Positions 8,036-14,181 of a stretch of DNA of 18,931 nucleotides are shown here, piece by piece (the stretch's first letter is position 1; each line of letters starts with the position of its first letter). Source of the stretch: CAYLXP01 sp964387425. GTDB taxonomy: Bacteria > Verrucomicrobiota > Kiritimatiellia > UBA8416. The stretch is taken from NCBI GenBank assembly GCA_964387425.1, contig CAYLXP010000108.1, forward strand, positions 1 through 18,931. The letters run 5' to 3'. The notes beneath the pieces were generated by a model, which worked only from the letters and a program-made list of their open reading frames with translations, did no database searches and was not told where the DNA came from. Both the position numbers and the translations under genes were made by a program.

Positions 8036-8066
8036 AGGTTTCGGTGTTCGGTGTTCAGTGTTCAGG
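8036..8066. repeat. Left inverted repeat of the four-helix-bundle cassette
   Basis: Starts with AGGTTTCGGTGTTCG and is built of 7-nt units of the type GKKTTCR. It begins 5 nt after the phosphofructokinase stop. The reverse complement of 8479-8502 matches it with one mismatch once one 7-nt unit (TGTTCAG) is allowed as an insertion. Confidence 0.75.
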
Positions 8067-8081
8067 GGGAATAGGAGTCAG

Positions 8082-8483
8082 GTGAAGGACAAGACTTACC
8101 TAGAGGTGGAGGACCTTGATGTCTATCAGAAACTCTGCGATTTGCACATCGAGGTGTGCGATCTGACGCATGGGTGGCCGTCCGAGGAACGTTACGAGTT
8201 GGGATCGCAGGTCCGTCGCTCATCGAACAGTGCTCCTGCACAATTGGCGGAGAAGAATGATGACCGGCACATTCGGAACAGGATTGAAGGCGTCAACAGG
8301 GGAAGAGGAGAGGCTGGAGAGACCGTTCACCATCTCTTCATGGCGAAGCTGAAGGGGTACATCTCGGAAGAGACCTATCTGAAGTACAAGAAGAGGTACA
8401 AAGAGTGTATTCGTATGCTCAACGGCTTGGAGAAGAGCCTTGAGCGTCACATTCCAGAAAAGGACCGCAAGTGGAAGTCCTGA
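8082..8483 (+). CDS. Four-helix-bundle protein (23S rRNA-intervening-sequence protein family)
   Basis: About 133 residues, highly charged and helical: EVEDLDVYQKLCDLHIEVCDLT, a W-P-S-EERYELGSQVRRSSNSAPAQLAE core, then two further helices ending in LEKSLERHIPEK. This is the pattern of the TIGR02436-type four-helix-bundle family, which is multicopy in many genomes and also occurs in 23S rRNA intervening sequences; the DGR accessory protein Avd has a similar fold. Its cellular role is unknown. GTG 8082 is chosen because AGGAG (8073-8077) precedes it; an upstream GTG at 8058 lies in the inverted repeat. The stop codon (8481-8483) lies inside the right inverted repeat, so gene and repeats form one unit. 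It has no evident link to sugar metabolism and looks like a passenger. Confidence 0.85.
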   Translation: MKDKTYLEVEDLDVYQKLCDLHIEVCDLTHGWPSEERYELGSQVRRSSNSAPAQLAEKNDDRHIRNRIEGVNRGRGEAGETVHHLFMAKLKGYISEETYLKYKKRYKECIRMLNGLEKSLERHIPEKDRKWKS

Positions 8484-8502
8484 ACACCGAACACTGAAAC
8501 CT
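8479..8502. repeat. Right inverted repeat of the four-helix-bundle cassette
   Basis: Reads CCTGAACACCGAACACTGAA then ACCT, the inverse of the left arm at 8036-8066 (23 of 24 positions after allowing one extra 7-nt unit in the left arm). It contains the stop codon of the cassette ORF. Confidence 0.75.
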
Positions 8503-8575
8503 AAAGACTGCGAAGCAAACCAGAACATGGAGCAAACAGCGCTCCATTGACTGAGAAGGAAAGAGAGGATCAACG

Positions 8576-9430
8576 ATGATTGTAACAGCTGCAGAGCTCA
8601 TGGCGGATGCGCAGGAAAAGAAGTACGCCGTTCCGGCGATCAACACGCAGGGTGGGAACTATGATATCATTCGCGCCTGCATCGAGGCCGCCGAGGAGGT
8701 CGGCTCGCCGATGATGGTGGCCATGTACGTGGCCAACGTTCATCACTACGGCATGGAGTGGTTTGCGGAGACCTCGAAGTACCTTGGCGGGAAATCCTCG
8801 AAGCCGGTGGTTCTCCATCTCGACCACGGCGACACGTTCGAGAACTGCTGCAAGGCGGTGAACTGCGGGTTCACGTCCGTGATGCTTGACTGCTCGACCG
8901 ATTCGCTGGACGAGAACATCCGCAAGACGAACGAAGTGATACGCATGGCGCACGCCACCGGCGTCTCGGTTGAGGCCGAAGTGGGTGAGCTGCAGCGGTT
9001 GGACGGTGATGGTGCGGCTGCGGAGAACAAGAACCTGGCCAGCGTGGAGGACGTGCAGAAGTTCGTCGACAACAGCCAGCCGGACATGCTGGCCGTCGGT
9101 ATCGGCAACGCGCACGGGTTCTACAAGGGCGATCCGGACATCCGGTTGGATGTGCTGCAGGATATCCGCAACATCACCGACATCCCGCTCGTACTGCATG
9201 GCAGCACCGGTATGAAGGAGGAGATCGTTAAGGAAGCCATTGATATCGGCATCTGTAAGATCAACTTCGGTACGCTCATTCGCCACAAGTACATGGAGTA
9301 CTACAAGGAGGGCATCGACACGTTGGATCACAACGCCCACTCGTGGAAGGTTGCCCAGTATGCCTGCAACAAGCTGAAAGACATCGTCAAAGAGATTATC
9401 GACCTGTCCGGCTCCGCGGGTAGGTGTTAG
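8576..9430 (+). CDS. Class II ketose-bisphosphate aldolase (fructose- or tagatose-bisphosphate)
   Basis: A 284-residue Zn-dependent (beta/alpha)8 aldolase that cleaves a ketose-1,6-bisphosphate to DHAP and glyceraldehyde-3-phosphate. Zn ligands and catalytic residues are visible: HLDHG (81-85; Asp83 general acid, His84 Zn), VEAEVGEL (132-139), GNAHG (178-182, His180 Zn), LHGSTG (207-212, His208 Zn) and the phosphate loop KINFGT (228-233). The length is typical of FbaA/GatY/KbaY-type enzymes, whose specificities cannot be separated by eye. An AGAGAGGA stretch precedes ATG 8576. It lies downstream of the kinase after the four-helix-bundle cassette. A hairpin ATGGAGC...GCTCCAT (8527-8547) in the leader has no U-tract. 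Confidence 0.92.
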   Translation: MIVTAAELMADAQEKKYAVPAINTQGGNYDIIRACIEAAEEVGSPMMVAMYVANVHHYGMEWFAETSKYLGGKSSKPVVLHLDHGDTFENCCKAVNCGFTSVMLDCSTDSLDENIRKTNEVIRMAHATGVSVEAEVGELQRLDGDGAAAENKNLASVEDVQKFVDNSQPDMLAVGIGNAHGFYKGDPDIRLDVLQDIRNITDIPLVLHGSTGMKEEIVKEAIDIGICKINFGTLIRHKYMEYYKEGIDTLDHNAHSWKVAQYACNKLKDIVKEIIDLSGSAGRC

Positions 9431-9443
9431 GCACGGGAGAGGG

Positions 9444-9475
9444 ATAGCCGCAAAAAGGCGCAGAAGGCGCCAAGA
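9444..9475 (+). repeat. Solo copy of the GxxExxY-cassette repeat
   Basis: ATAGCCGCAAAAAGGC followed by GCAGAAGGCGCCAAGAG. Over 30 nt it matches the reverse complement of the right arm of the GxxExxY cassette (10871-10900) at about 26 positions, with the first 16 identical. No ORF or opposing arm accompanies it. It occupies most of the 70-bp gap between the aldolase and TIM-family genes and stops before the latter's SD (AGGAGGAG). Confidence 0.7.
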
Positions 9476-9500
9476 GAGATGGGACTACAGGAGGAGAACG

Positions 9501-10433
9501 ATGCACGAGATCTTCATTAACCTGAAACGTTTCGACGTGCCCAAAGAGCTGGGCGGACTCTGCCTGACCGACGACCCGCAGGCCTGGATCGAGGATATTG
9601 TCGAGCAGACCGTGAAGCTTGGGCTGGGGAAGCTGGATGACGTCAGTGTCACCTATACCATTCCCGATGCACTCGTGTTGCCGGCCATCGCGAAGCTGAA
9701 CGCGTTCCCGGCCGAGGAGATTCGGAACCTGGCTATCGGAAACCAGAGCGTCTTTCGTGACGATGTGACCCCAGGTGGCAACTTCGGTGCGTTCACCTCG
9801 AACACCCCGGCCGCCGCGGCCAGGAACATGGGATGCAGCTGGAGCATCATCGGCCACTCGGAGGAGCGCAAAGACAAGTTCGAGATGCTGGCGCGTTTCG
9901 AGCCGGGCGTTGCGACGGATCCCGCGCTGATGGCGCGGGCGAATGATGCGGTCAGCCTGATGCTGAACGAGCAGGCGCTGTGTGCATTCGAGCAGGGCAT
10001 CAACGTCCTGTTCTGTATCGGCGAAACGGCCGAAGAGCGTGGCGAGGGCTCTTTCGAAGAGCAGAAACCGCGGATCGAGGCCGTGTTGAAGGCGCAGCTC
10101 GAGATTGGTCTGCAGGGCCTGTCCGAGTTTCTGCCGGATCTGAAGGTTGTGATCGGTTATGAACCGCGCTGGGCCATTGGGCCGGGCAAGACCCCGCCGG
10201 GAGCGGAGTACATCGGCTACGTTGCCGGGTTCACGAAGGAGACGGTCAAAGAGCTCTTTGGTTTCGACATCCCCGTGGTTTACGGTGGCGGCTTGAAGGA
10301 AGCGAACGCGAAGATGATCGGCGGCATCGAGACGATTGACGGCGGACTCGTCGCCCTCACGAAATTCACCGATCCCATCGCCTTTCAGCCCGAAGATCTG
10401 AAGGTGATTATCGAAACCTACTTGTCGGCGTAG
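9501..10433 (+). CDS. Divergent, long triose-phosphate isomerase family protein
   Basis: A 310-residue TIM-family isomerase with the full catalytic set: Asn7 and Lys9 (INLKRF), His119 (IIGHSEER) and Glu221 in GYEPRWAIGPGKTPP (loop 6). Canonical TIMs are about 250 residues; this one has roughly 20-25 extra residues between the catalytic His and CIGE (172-175), plus further differences near the N-terminus. It may be the DHAP/GAP isomerase of this pathway, or act on another short sugar phosphate, as the TIM-like erythrulose-phosphate isomerases do. An AGGAGGAG SD precedes ATG 9501. It lies between the aldolase and the LarA-like gene, so handling the aldolase's triose products is the simplest role. 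Confidence 0.85.
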   Translation: MHEIFINLKRFDVPKELGGLCLTDDPQAWIEDIVEQTVKLGLGKLDDVSVTYTIPDALVLPAIAKLNAFPAEEIRNLAIGNQSVFRDDVTPGGNFGAFTSNTPAAAARNMGCSWSIIGHSEERKDKFEMLARFEPGVATDPALMARANDAVSLMLNEQALCAFEQGINVLFCIGETAEERGEGSFEEQKPRIEAVLKAQLEIGLQGLSEFLPDLKVVIGYEPRWAIGPGKTPPGAEYIGYVAGFTKETVKELFGFDIPVVYGGGLKEANAKMIGGIETIDGGLVALTKFTDPIAFQPEDLKVIIETYLSA

Positions 10434-10440
10434 GAGGAGA

Positions 10441-10472
10441 ATGGCCACAAAAAGGCGCAAGAGACACAAAAG
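10441..10472. repeat. Left inverted repeat of the GxxExxY cassette
   Basis: Begins ATGGCCACAAAAAGGCGCAA, 7 nt after the TIM-family stop codon. Over 30 nt it matches the reverse complement of 10871-10900 at 25 positions. It is in the same orientation as the solo copy at 9444. Confidence 0.75.
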
Positions 10473-10486
10473 GGGGAGAAATGGGC

Positions 10487-10870
10487 ATGACTGAGAAGGA
10501 GATCTTTGCGTTGTGTGACGTCGTTCGTGAAACAGCATTCGCTCTTCACTCCTACTTGCGACACGGACATCTGGAGAAGGTCTACGAGAATGGGCTGGCC
10601 AACCGGCTTCGGAAGCAGGGCATCAAAGTCGAGCAGCAGAAACCGATCAAGGTGCTCGATGAGGACGGTACGGTGCTTGGCGACTATTTCGCTGACCTCT
10701 ATGTTGAGGATGAACTGGTCGTAGAGCTCAAGGCATGCAGGGCCATTGTTCCGGAGCACACGGCTCAGTTGCTTGGATATCTGCGTGGTGGACGGAAGGA
10801 GCACGGCGTGCTGATCAACTTTGGAGCGCCCAAGCTCTGGGTAAAGAAGTACATTCTATCCCAGTCCTAG
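10487..10870 (+). CDS. GxxExxY protein (PD-(D/E)XK_3-like family)
   Basis: About 127 residues. The signature GHLEKVY (G-x-x-E-x-x-Y) follows a helix ALHSYLR, then GIKVEQQKPIKV, GDYFADLYVEDELVVELKA and TAQLLGYLR...GVLINFG. The D-x14-E-x-K arrangement (D in DLYV, E-L-K in VVELKACR) is the nuclease-fold pattern assigned to this family (TIGR04256/PF13366). Its biological role is not established, and many genomes carry numerous paralogues. ATG 10487 is preferred because GGGGGAG (10472-10478) sits 8 nt upstream; ATG 10481 is in frame but only 2 nt from it. The gene is bracketed by inverted repeats and looks like a passenger in the sugar operon. Nuclease activity is inferred from fold only. Confidence 0.87.
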   Translation: MTEKEIFALCDVVRETAFALHSYLRHGHLEKVYENGLANRLRKQGIKVEQQKPIKVLDEDGTVLGDYFADLYVEDELVVELKACRAIVPEHTAQLLGYLRGGRKEHGVLINFGAPKLWVKKYILSQS

Positions 10871-10900
10871 TTTGTGCCTTTTGTGCCTTTTTGCGGCTAT
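10871..10900. repeat. Right inverted repeat of the GxxExxY cassette
   Basis: Reads TTTGTGCCTTTTGTGCCTTT then TTGCGGCTAT and starts directly after the GxxExxY stop codon. Its reverse complement (ATAGCCGCAAAAAGGC...) matches the left arm and the solo copy at 9444. It ends before the SD (AAGGAGAG) of the LarA-like gene. Confidence 0.75.
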
Positions 10901-10919
10901 CAATGGAAAGGAGAGTCCT

Positions 10920-12359
10920 ATGAAAGAAGTTGCTTTTGAGTATGGCGAAGGTCTGATGACGGCGCAGTTGCCTGACAGCGCGAGCGTGTTCGTGCCGGGA
11001 GAGACGGTTGCCGATCCTGACTGCCTGGCGGATCCGGTTGCGGCGACGCGCGAGGCGATTCTCAATCCGATCGGCATGGACCCCATCTCCAAGCTGGTGA
11101 AGAAGGGCTCCAAGGTCGTGATCATCTTCCCCGACATTGTGAAGGGCGGCGCACACGAGACCGCGCATCGCAAGGTGTCGATTCCTGTTGTGATCGAGGA
11201 GTGCATCAAGGCCGGGGTAGAAGAGAAGGATATCAAGCTGATCTGCTCCAACGGTCTGCACCGCAAGAACACCAAGGAGGAGATCAAGGGGCTCTTGGGC
11301 GATGCGGTCTTCAACCGTTTCTGGTGGACACACCAGATCGTCAATCACGACAGCGAAGACTGGGACAACCTGGTTGAGTTGGGTCGCGACGAGATGGGCA
11401 GCAAGGTCATCATGAACAAGGATGTCTTCGAGGCCGACCTGGCGGTTTTGATCGGGCACGTGCTCGGCAATCCGTACGGCGGTTACTCCGGCGGTTACAA
11501 GCACTGTGCCACCGGAATTACGAACTGGGAGTGTATCGCCGCGCACCACGTACCGGACTGCATGCATCGTCCGGACTTTACGCCGGTTAGCGCCAAGAGC
11601 CAGATGCGCCAGAAGTTCGACTGCATCGGGCAGCACATGGAGAAGCATATGAAGCGGCCGTACTTCACGGTCGACGCCGTGCTCGATACCAAGATGAGGC
11701 AGATTGCCGTCTACGCGGGCTACACCAAGGAGCTCCAGCCGATCTCCTTTGAGGTGGCCGACAAGCGCACCTATGTCCCGTACGCGGACAAGAAGTTCGA
11801 TGTGATGGTGTTCGGGATGCCGCAGAAGTTCCACTACGGTAACGGCCACGGCACGAACCCGCTCCTGATGCTGCAGGCCATCTCCGCCAACATCATTCGC
11901 CACAAGCGGGTGCTGTCGGACAATTGCGTGGTGATCTGCTCATCCATCTGCAACGGCTACTTCCACGACGAGGAGTTTCCCTCCTACCGTCCGCTGTACG
12001 AGCTGTTCCAGAAGGACTACGCCAATACGCTGCCGGACGTGAACAAGTACGGTGAGTACTTCGCGCGTGACCAGAAGTACATCGACATGTACCGCTACAA
12101 CTATGGTTACCACCCGTTCCACGCCTTCTCGATGATCTCCTGCGGGCACATTGCCGAGATGCATTGTTCCGCCATCTATATCGTCGGCGCCTACGAGCCC
12201 GGCTATGCCCGCGGCATGGGGATGAAGACTCGCGCCACGTTCGAGGACGCGCTCAAGGATGCGCAGAAGTACGTCGGCTCCGACCCGAACATTCTCGCCT
12301 TGCCGCGGACGTTCAGGACGGCGGGCGTCCACCTGATGATGAAGGGGGAGAGCATTTAG
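10920..12359 (+). CDS. LarA-like (DUF2088) nickel-pincer-nucleotide racemase/epimerase homologue
   Basis: A 479-residue LarA-superfamily protein. LarA enzymes use a Ni-pincer nucleotide cofactor tethered to a lysine to racemise or epimerise alpha-hydroxy acids; known homologues act on lactate, malate and sugar acids such as gluconate. Visible landmarks: FPDIVKGG (residues 70-77), NGLHR (His114), IGHV (His180), GGYSGGYK (Lys194, candidate cofactor lysine) and AAHH (His209/210). Their order and spacing resemble the catalytic and Ni-binding residues of lactate racemase; the assignment is by eye. ATG 10920 follows AAGGAGAG. An in-frame extension back to 10872 would read through the inverted repeat and is rejected. 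No larB, larC or larE is in view, so the cofactor must be made elsewhere. In this operon an epimerase acting on a sugar or sugar acid is plausible. Confidence 0.8.
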   Translation: MKEVAFEYGEGLMTAQLPDSASVFVPGETVADPDCLADPVAATREAILNPIGMDPISKLVKKGSKVVIIFPDIVKGGAHETAHRKVSIPVVIEECIKAGVEEKDIKLICSNGLHRKNTKEEIKGLLGDAVFNRFWWTHQIVNHDSEDWDNLVELGRDEMGSKVIMNKDVFEADLAVLIGHVLGNPYGGYSGGYKHCATGITNWECIAAHHVPDCMHRPDFTPVSAKSQMRQKFDCIGQHMEKHMKRPYFTVDAVLDTKMRQIAVYAGYTKELQPISFEVADKRTYVPYADKKFDVMVFGMPQKFHYGNGHGTNPLLMLQAISANIIRHKRVLSDNCVVICSSICNGYFHDEEFPSYRPLYELFQKDYANTLPDVNKYGEYFARDQKYIDMYRYNYGYHPFHAFSMISCGHIAEMHCSAIYIVGAYEPGYARGMGMKTRATFEDALKDAQKYVGSDPNILALPRTFRTAGVHLMMKGESI

Positions 12360-12361
12360 GG

Positions 12362-12391
12362 AGGTTTCAGGTTTCGGGTTTCAGGTTTCAG
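12362..12391 (+). repeat. Solo heptamer repeat related to the four-helix-bundle cassette arms
   Basis: Four tandem 7-nt units (GGTTTCA, GGTTTCG, GGTTTCA, GGTTTCA) starting 2 nt after the LarA-like stop codon. They are the same GKKTTCR heptamer type and register (AGGTTTC start) as the arms at 8036-8066 and 8479-8502, but with no ORF and no opposing arm. It fills most of the 45-bp gap and ends before the symporter's SD GGAGGAG (12393-12399). Confidence 0.65.
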
Positions 12392-12404
12392 TGGAGGAGT
12401 AGGT

Positions 12405-14153
12405 ATGTGGGCAATAATCAGCTTCCTGATGTTCACCGTCATGGTGGCGGTGATCTCGTATTTCAAAACCCGGGATGAGGACTTGGGGCATTCAACCGGC
12501 TATTTCCTCGCCGGCCGCAGCCTCTCATGGTTCGTGATTGCCGGTTCGCTGTTTCTCACGAACATCTCTGCCGAACAGCTCACCGGCCTCAACGGTAACG
12601 CCTTTGCCAGCGGGGCAAACGTGATGGCCTGGGAGACCATCGCTTCTATCGCGATGGTTGCCATGGCGGTCTTCTTCCTGCCGCGCTACATGAAGAGCGG
12701 CATCACGACTGTTCCGCAGTTTCTTGAAGCCCGCTTCGGCCGCGGCATGCGTACGGTTGCTTCTTTCATCTTCCTCTATGCGCTCATTATCGGGTTTCTG
12801 CCTTTCGTCCTGTATGCCGGTGGAATTACGCTCGGAAAACTGTTTGATGTGGCAGGCATTTTGCATGTCTCGGACAAGGTTGCGCTTTGGATCATGGTAA
12901 CGGCCCTTGGCATCGTGGGTGGTTGCTATGCCGTGTTCGGCGGGCTGAAGGCTGTTGCGGTCTCCGACACCATCAATGGCATCGGCCTGGTGGTGGGTGG
13001 TTTTCTGATTCCGGTTCTCGCCCTGTGGAAGCTGGGTGACGGCTGCGCGATCGACGGTTGGAAGATCCTGCTGGCCGAGGCCCCGGAACGGCTGCAGGCC
13101 GCCGGTACCGGCCCCACGGCCACCGTTCCCTGGCATACGCTGTTCAGCGGCATCCTGATCATCAACCTCTTCTACTGGTGTACCAACCAGGCCATCGTAC
13201 AGCGCGCCTTTGGCGCCAAGGATCTGGCGGAGGGCCAGAAGGGTGTGCTCGCCGCCTCCTTTATGAAGATCCTCGGTGTGGCTATGCTGGTGTTGCCCGG
13301 CATCATTGCCTGGCACATGCACCAACGCGGGATGATCTCCGTCCCCGTAAAGGAAACCACCGAGGCCGGCAAGACGATCCTGGCCAAGGATATGGCCTAT
13401 CCCTTGCTCGTGCGCGCCGTTCTGCCTGCCTGGCTGACCGGCTTCTTTGGCGCAGTCATGTTTGGTGCGATCCTCAGCTCCTTCAACAGTGGTCTCAATA
13501 GCATGTCGACGCTCTTCAGTGTCGACATCTACAAGAAGATGATCAAGAAGGATGCCAGCGACGTCCAGATGGTGAAGGCCGGCAAGGTCTTCGGAACCGT
13601 TCTGATTTTCGTCTGCATTCTGATCGCGCCGTCGATCGGTAAGGCGGAAGGCCTCTACACTCTGATGCGTACCATCATGGCTGTCATCAATGTTCCCATC
13701 CTGGCGGTGATCCTCATGGGCGTGATGTCGAAGCGTGCCCCGGCGCTGGCCGGCTACATTGCGTTGCCCATCGGTATGGCCTTCTTCTACATCATGAACT
13801 TCCAGCTCAAGAACAACTACGGCATCTTCCAGTTGCATTGGCTTCACACCTGCGGCCTGAACCTCCTCCTGATGCTGAGCGTCATGACGGTAGTCCGCTT
13901 CCTCAAGCCGCTCGATACGCCGTATGAGCAGACGTACACCGGCGAGGTGGACATTTCCGGTTGGAAGCACGCCTGGCACGCGAGCTGGATCATCATTGTC
14001 CTGCTTGCCGTTCTCTACACCACGTTGTCCCACATCGGCATCATCGGCACCGGTGAGAAGATGATGCGGAACGTGGCCCTGATCTGGGCCGTGGCCATTG
14101 CCGTGCTGGCGGCGATTTTCGGCGTGCTTCACAAGAAGAAGGATGTCGCCTGA
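12405..14153 (+). CDS. Sodium:solute symporter (SSS family), probable sugar importer
   Basis: A 582-residue polytopic membrane protein with about 13-14 hydrophobic segments. The family landmarks are present: GYFLAGRSLSWFVIAGSLF, then TNISAEQLTGLNG in the early helices, and the central Ala/Gly-rich LVRAVLPAWLTGFFGAVMFG, then AILSSFNSGLNSMSTLFSVDIYKK. SSS proteins couple solute uptake to Na+ at the inner membrane; SGLT-like members take up sugars. GGAGGAG sets ATG 12405. It lies in the catabolic operon 28 bp before the RpiB-like isomerase, and is probably the importer of the sugar freed by the downstream hydrolases. SSS transport leaves the sugar unphosphorylated, so a hexose kinase is needed and none is in view. 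Confidence 0.92.
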   Translation: MWAIISFLMFTVMVAVISYFKTRDEDLGHSTGYFLAGRSLSWFVIAGSLFLTNISAEQLTGLNGNAFASGANVMAWETIASIAMVAMAVFFLPRYMKSGITTVPQFLEARFGRGMRTVASFIFLYALIIGFLPFVLYAGGITLGKLFDVAGILHVSDKVALWIMVTALGIVGGCYAVFGGLKAVAVSDTINGIGLVVGGFLIPVLALWKLGDGCAIDGWKILLAEAPERLQAAGTGPTATVPWHTLFSGILIINLFYWCTNQAIVQRAFGAKDLAEGQKGVLAASFMKILGVAMLVLPGIIAWHMHQRGMISVPVKETTEAGKTILAKDMAYPLLVRAVLPAWLTGFFGAVMFGAILSSFNSGLNSMSTLFSVDIYKKMIKKDASDVQMVKAGKVFGTVLIFVCILIAPSIGKAEGLYTLMRTIMAVINVPILAVILMGVMSKRAPALAGYIALPIGMAFFYIMNFQLKNNYGIFQLHWLHTCGLNLLLMLSVMTVVRFLKPLDTPYEQTYTGEVDISGWKHAWHASWIIIVLLAVLYTTLSHIGIIGTGEKMMRNVALIWAVAIAVLAAIFGVLHKKKDVA

Positions 14154-14181
14154 TTTTTGGATACAGAGAAAGGACAACATC

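Noticed and set aside
8058..8081. GTG 8058 as start of the four-helix-bundle ORF
   Set aside because: It lies in the inverted-repeat arm without a usable SD; GTG 8082 has AGGAG just upstream and gives the usual family N-terminus.
8527..8547. Hairpin ATGGAGC/GCTCCAT as a terminator before the aldolase gene
   Set aside because: No U-tract follows, and termination here would cut off the rest of the operon.
8036..10900. One composite transposon from the four-helix-bundle cassette to the GxxExxY cassette
   Set aside because: The two arm families differ in sequence, each cassette is closed by its own arms, and no transposase or target-site duplication is visible.
10872..10919. N-terminal extension of the LarA-like protein
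   Set aside because: It is a read-through of the cassette's right inverted repeat; ATG 10920 has a strong SD and a family-like start.
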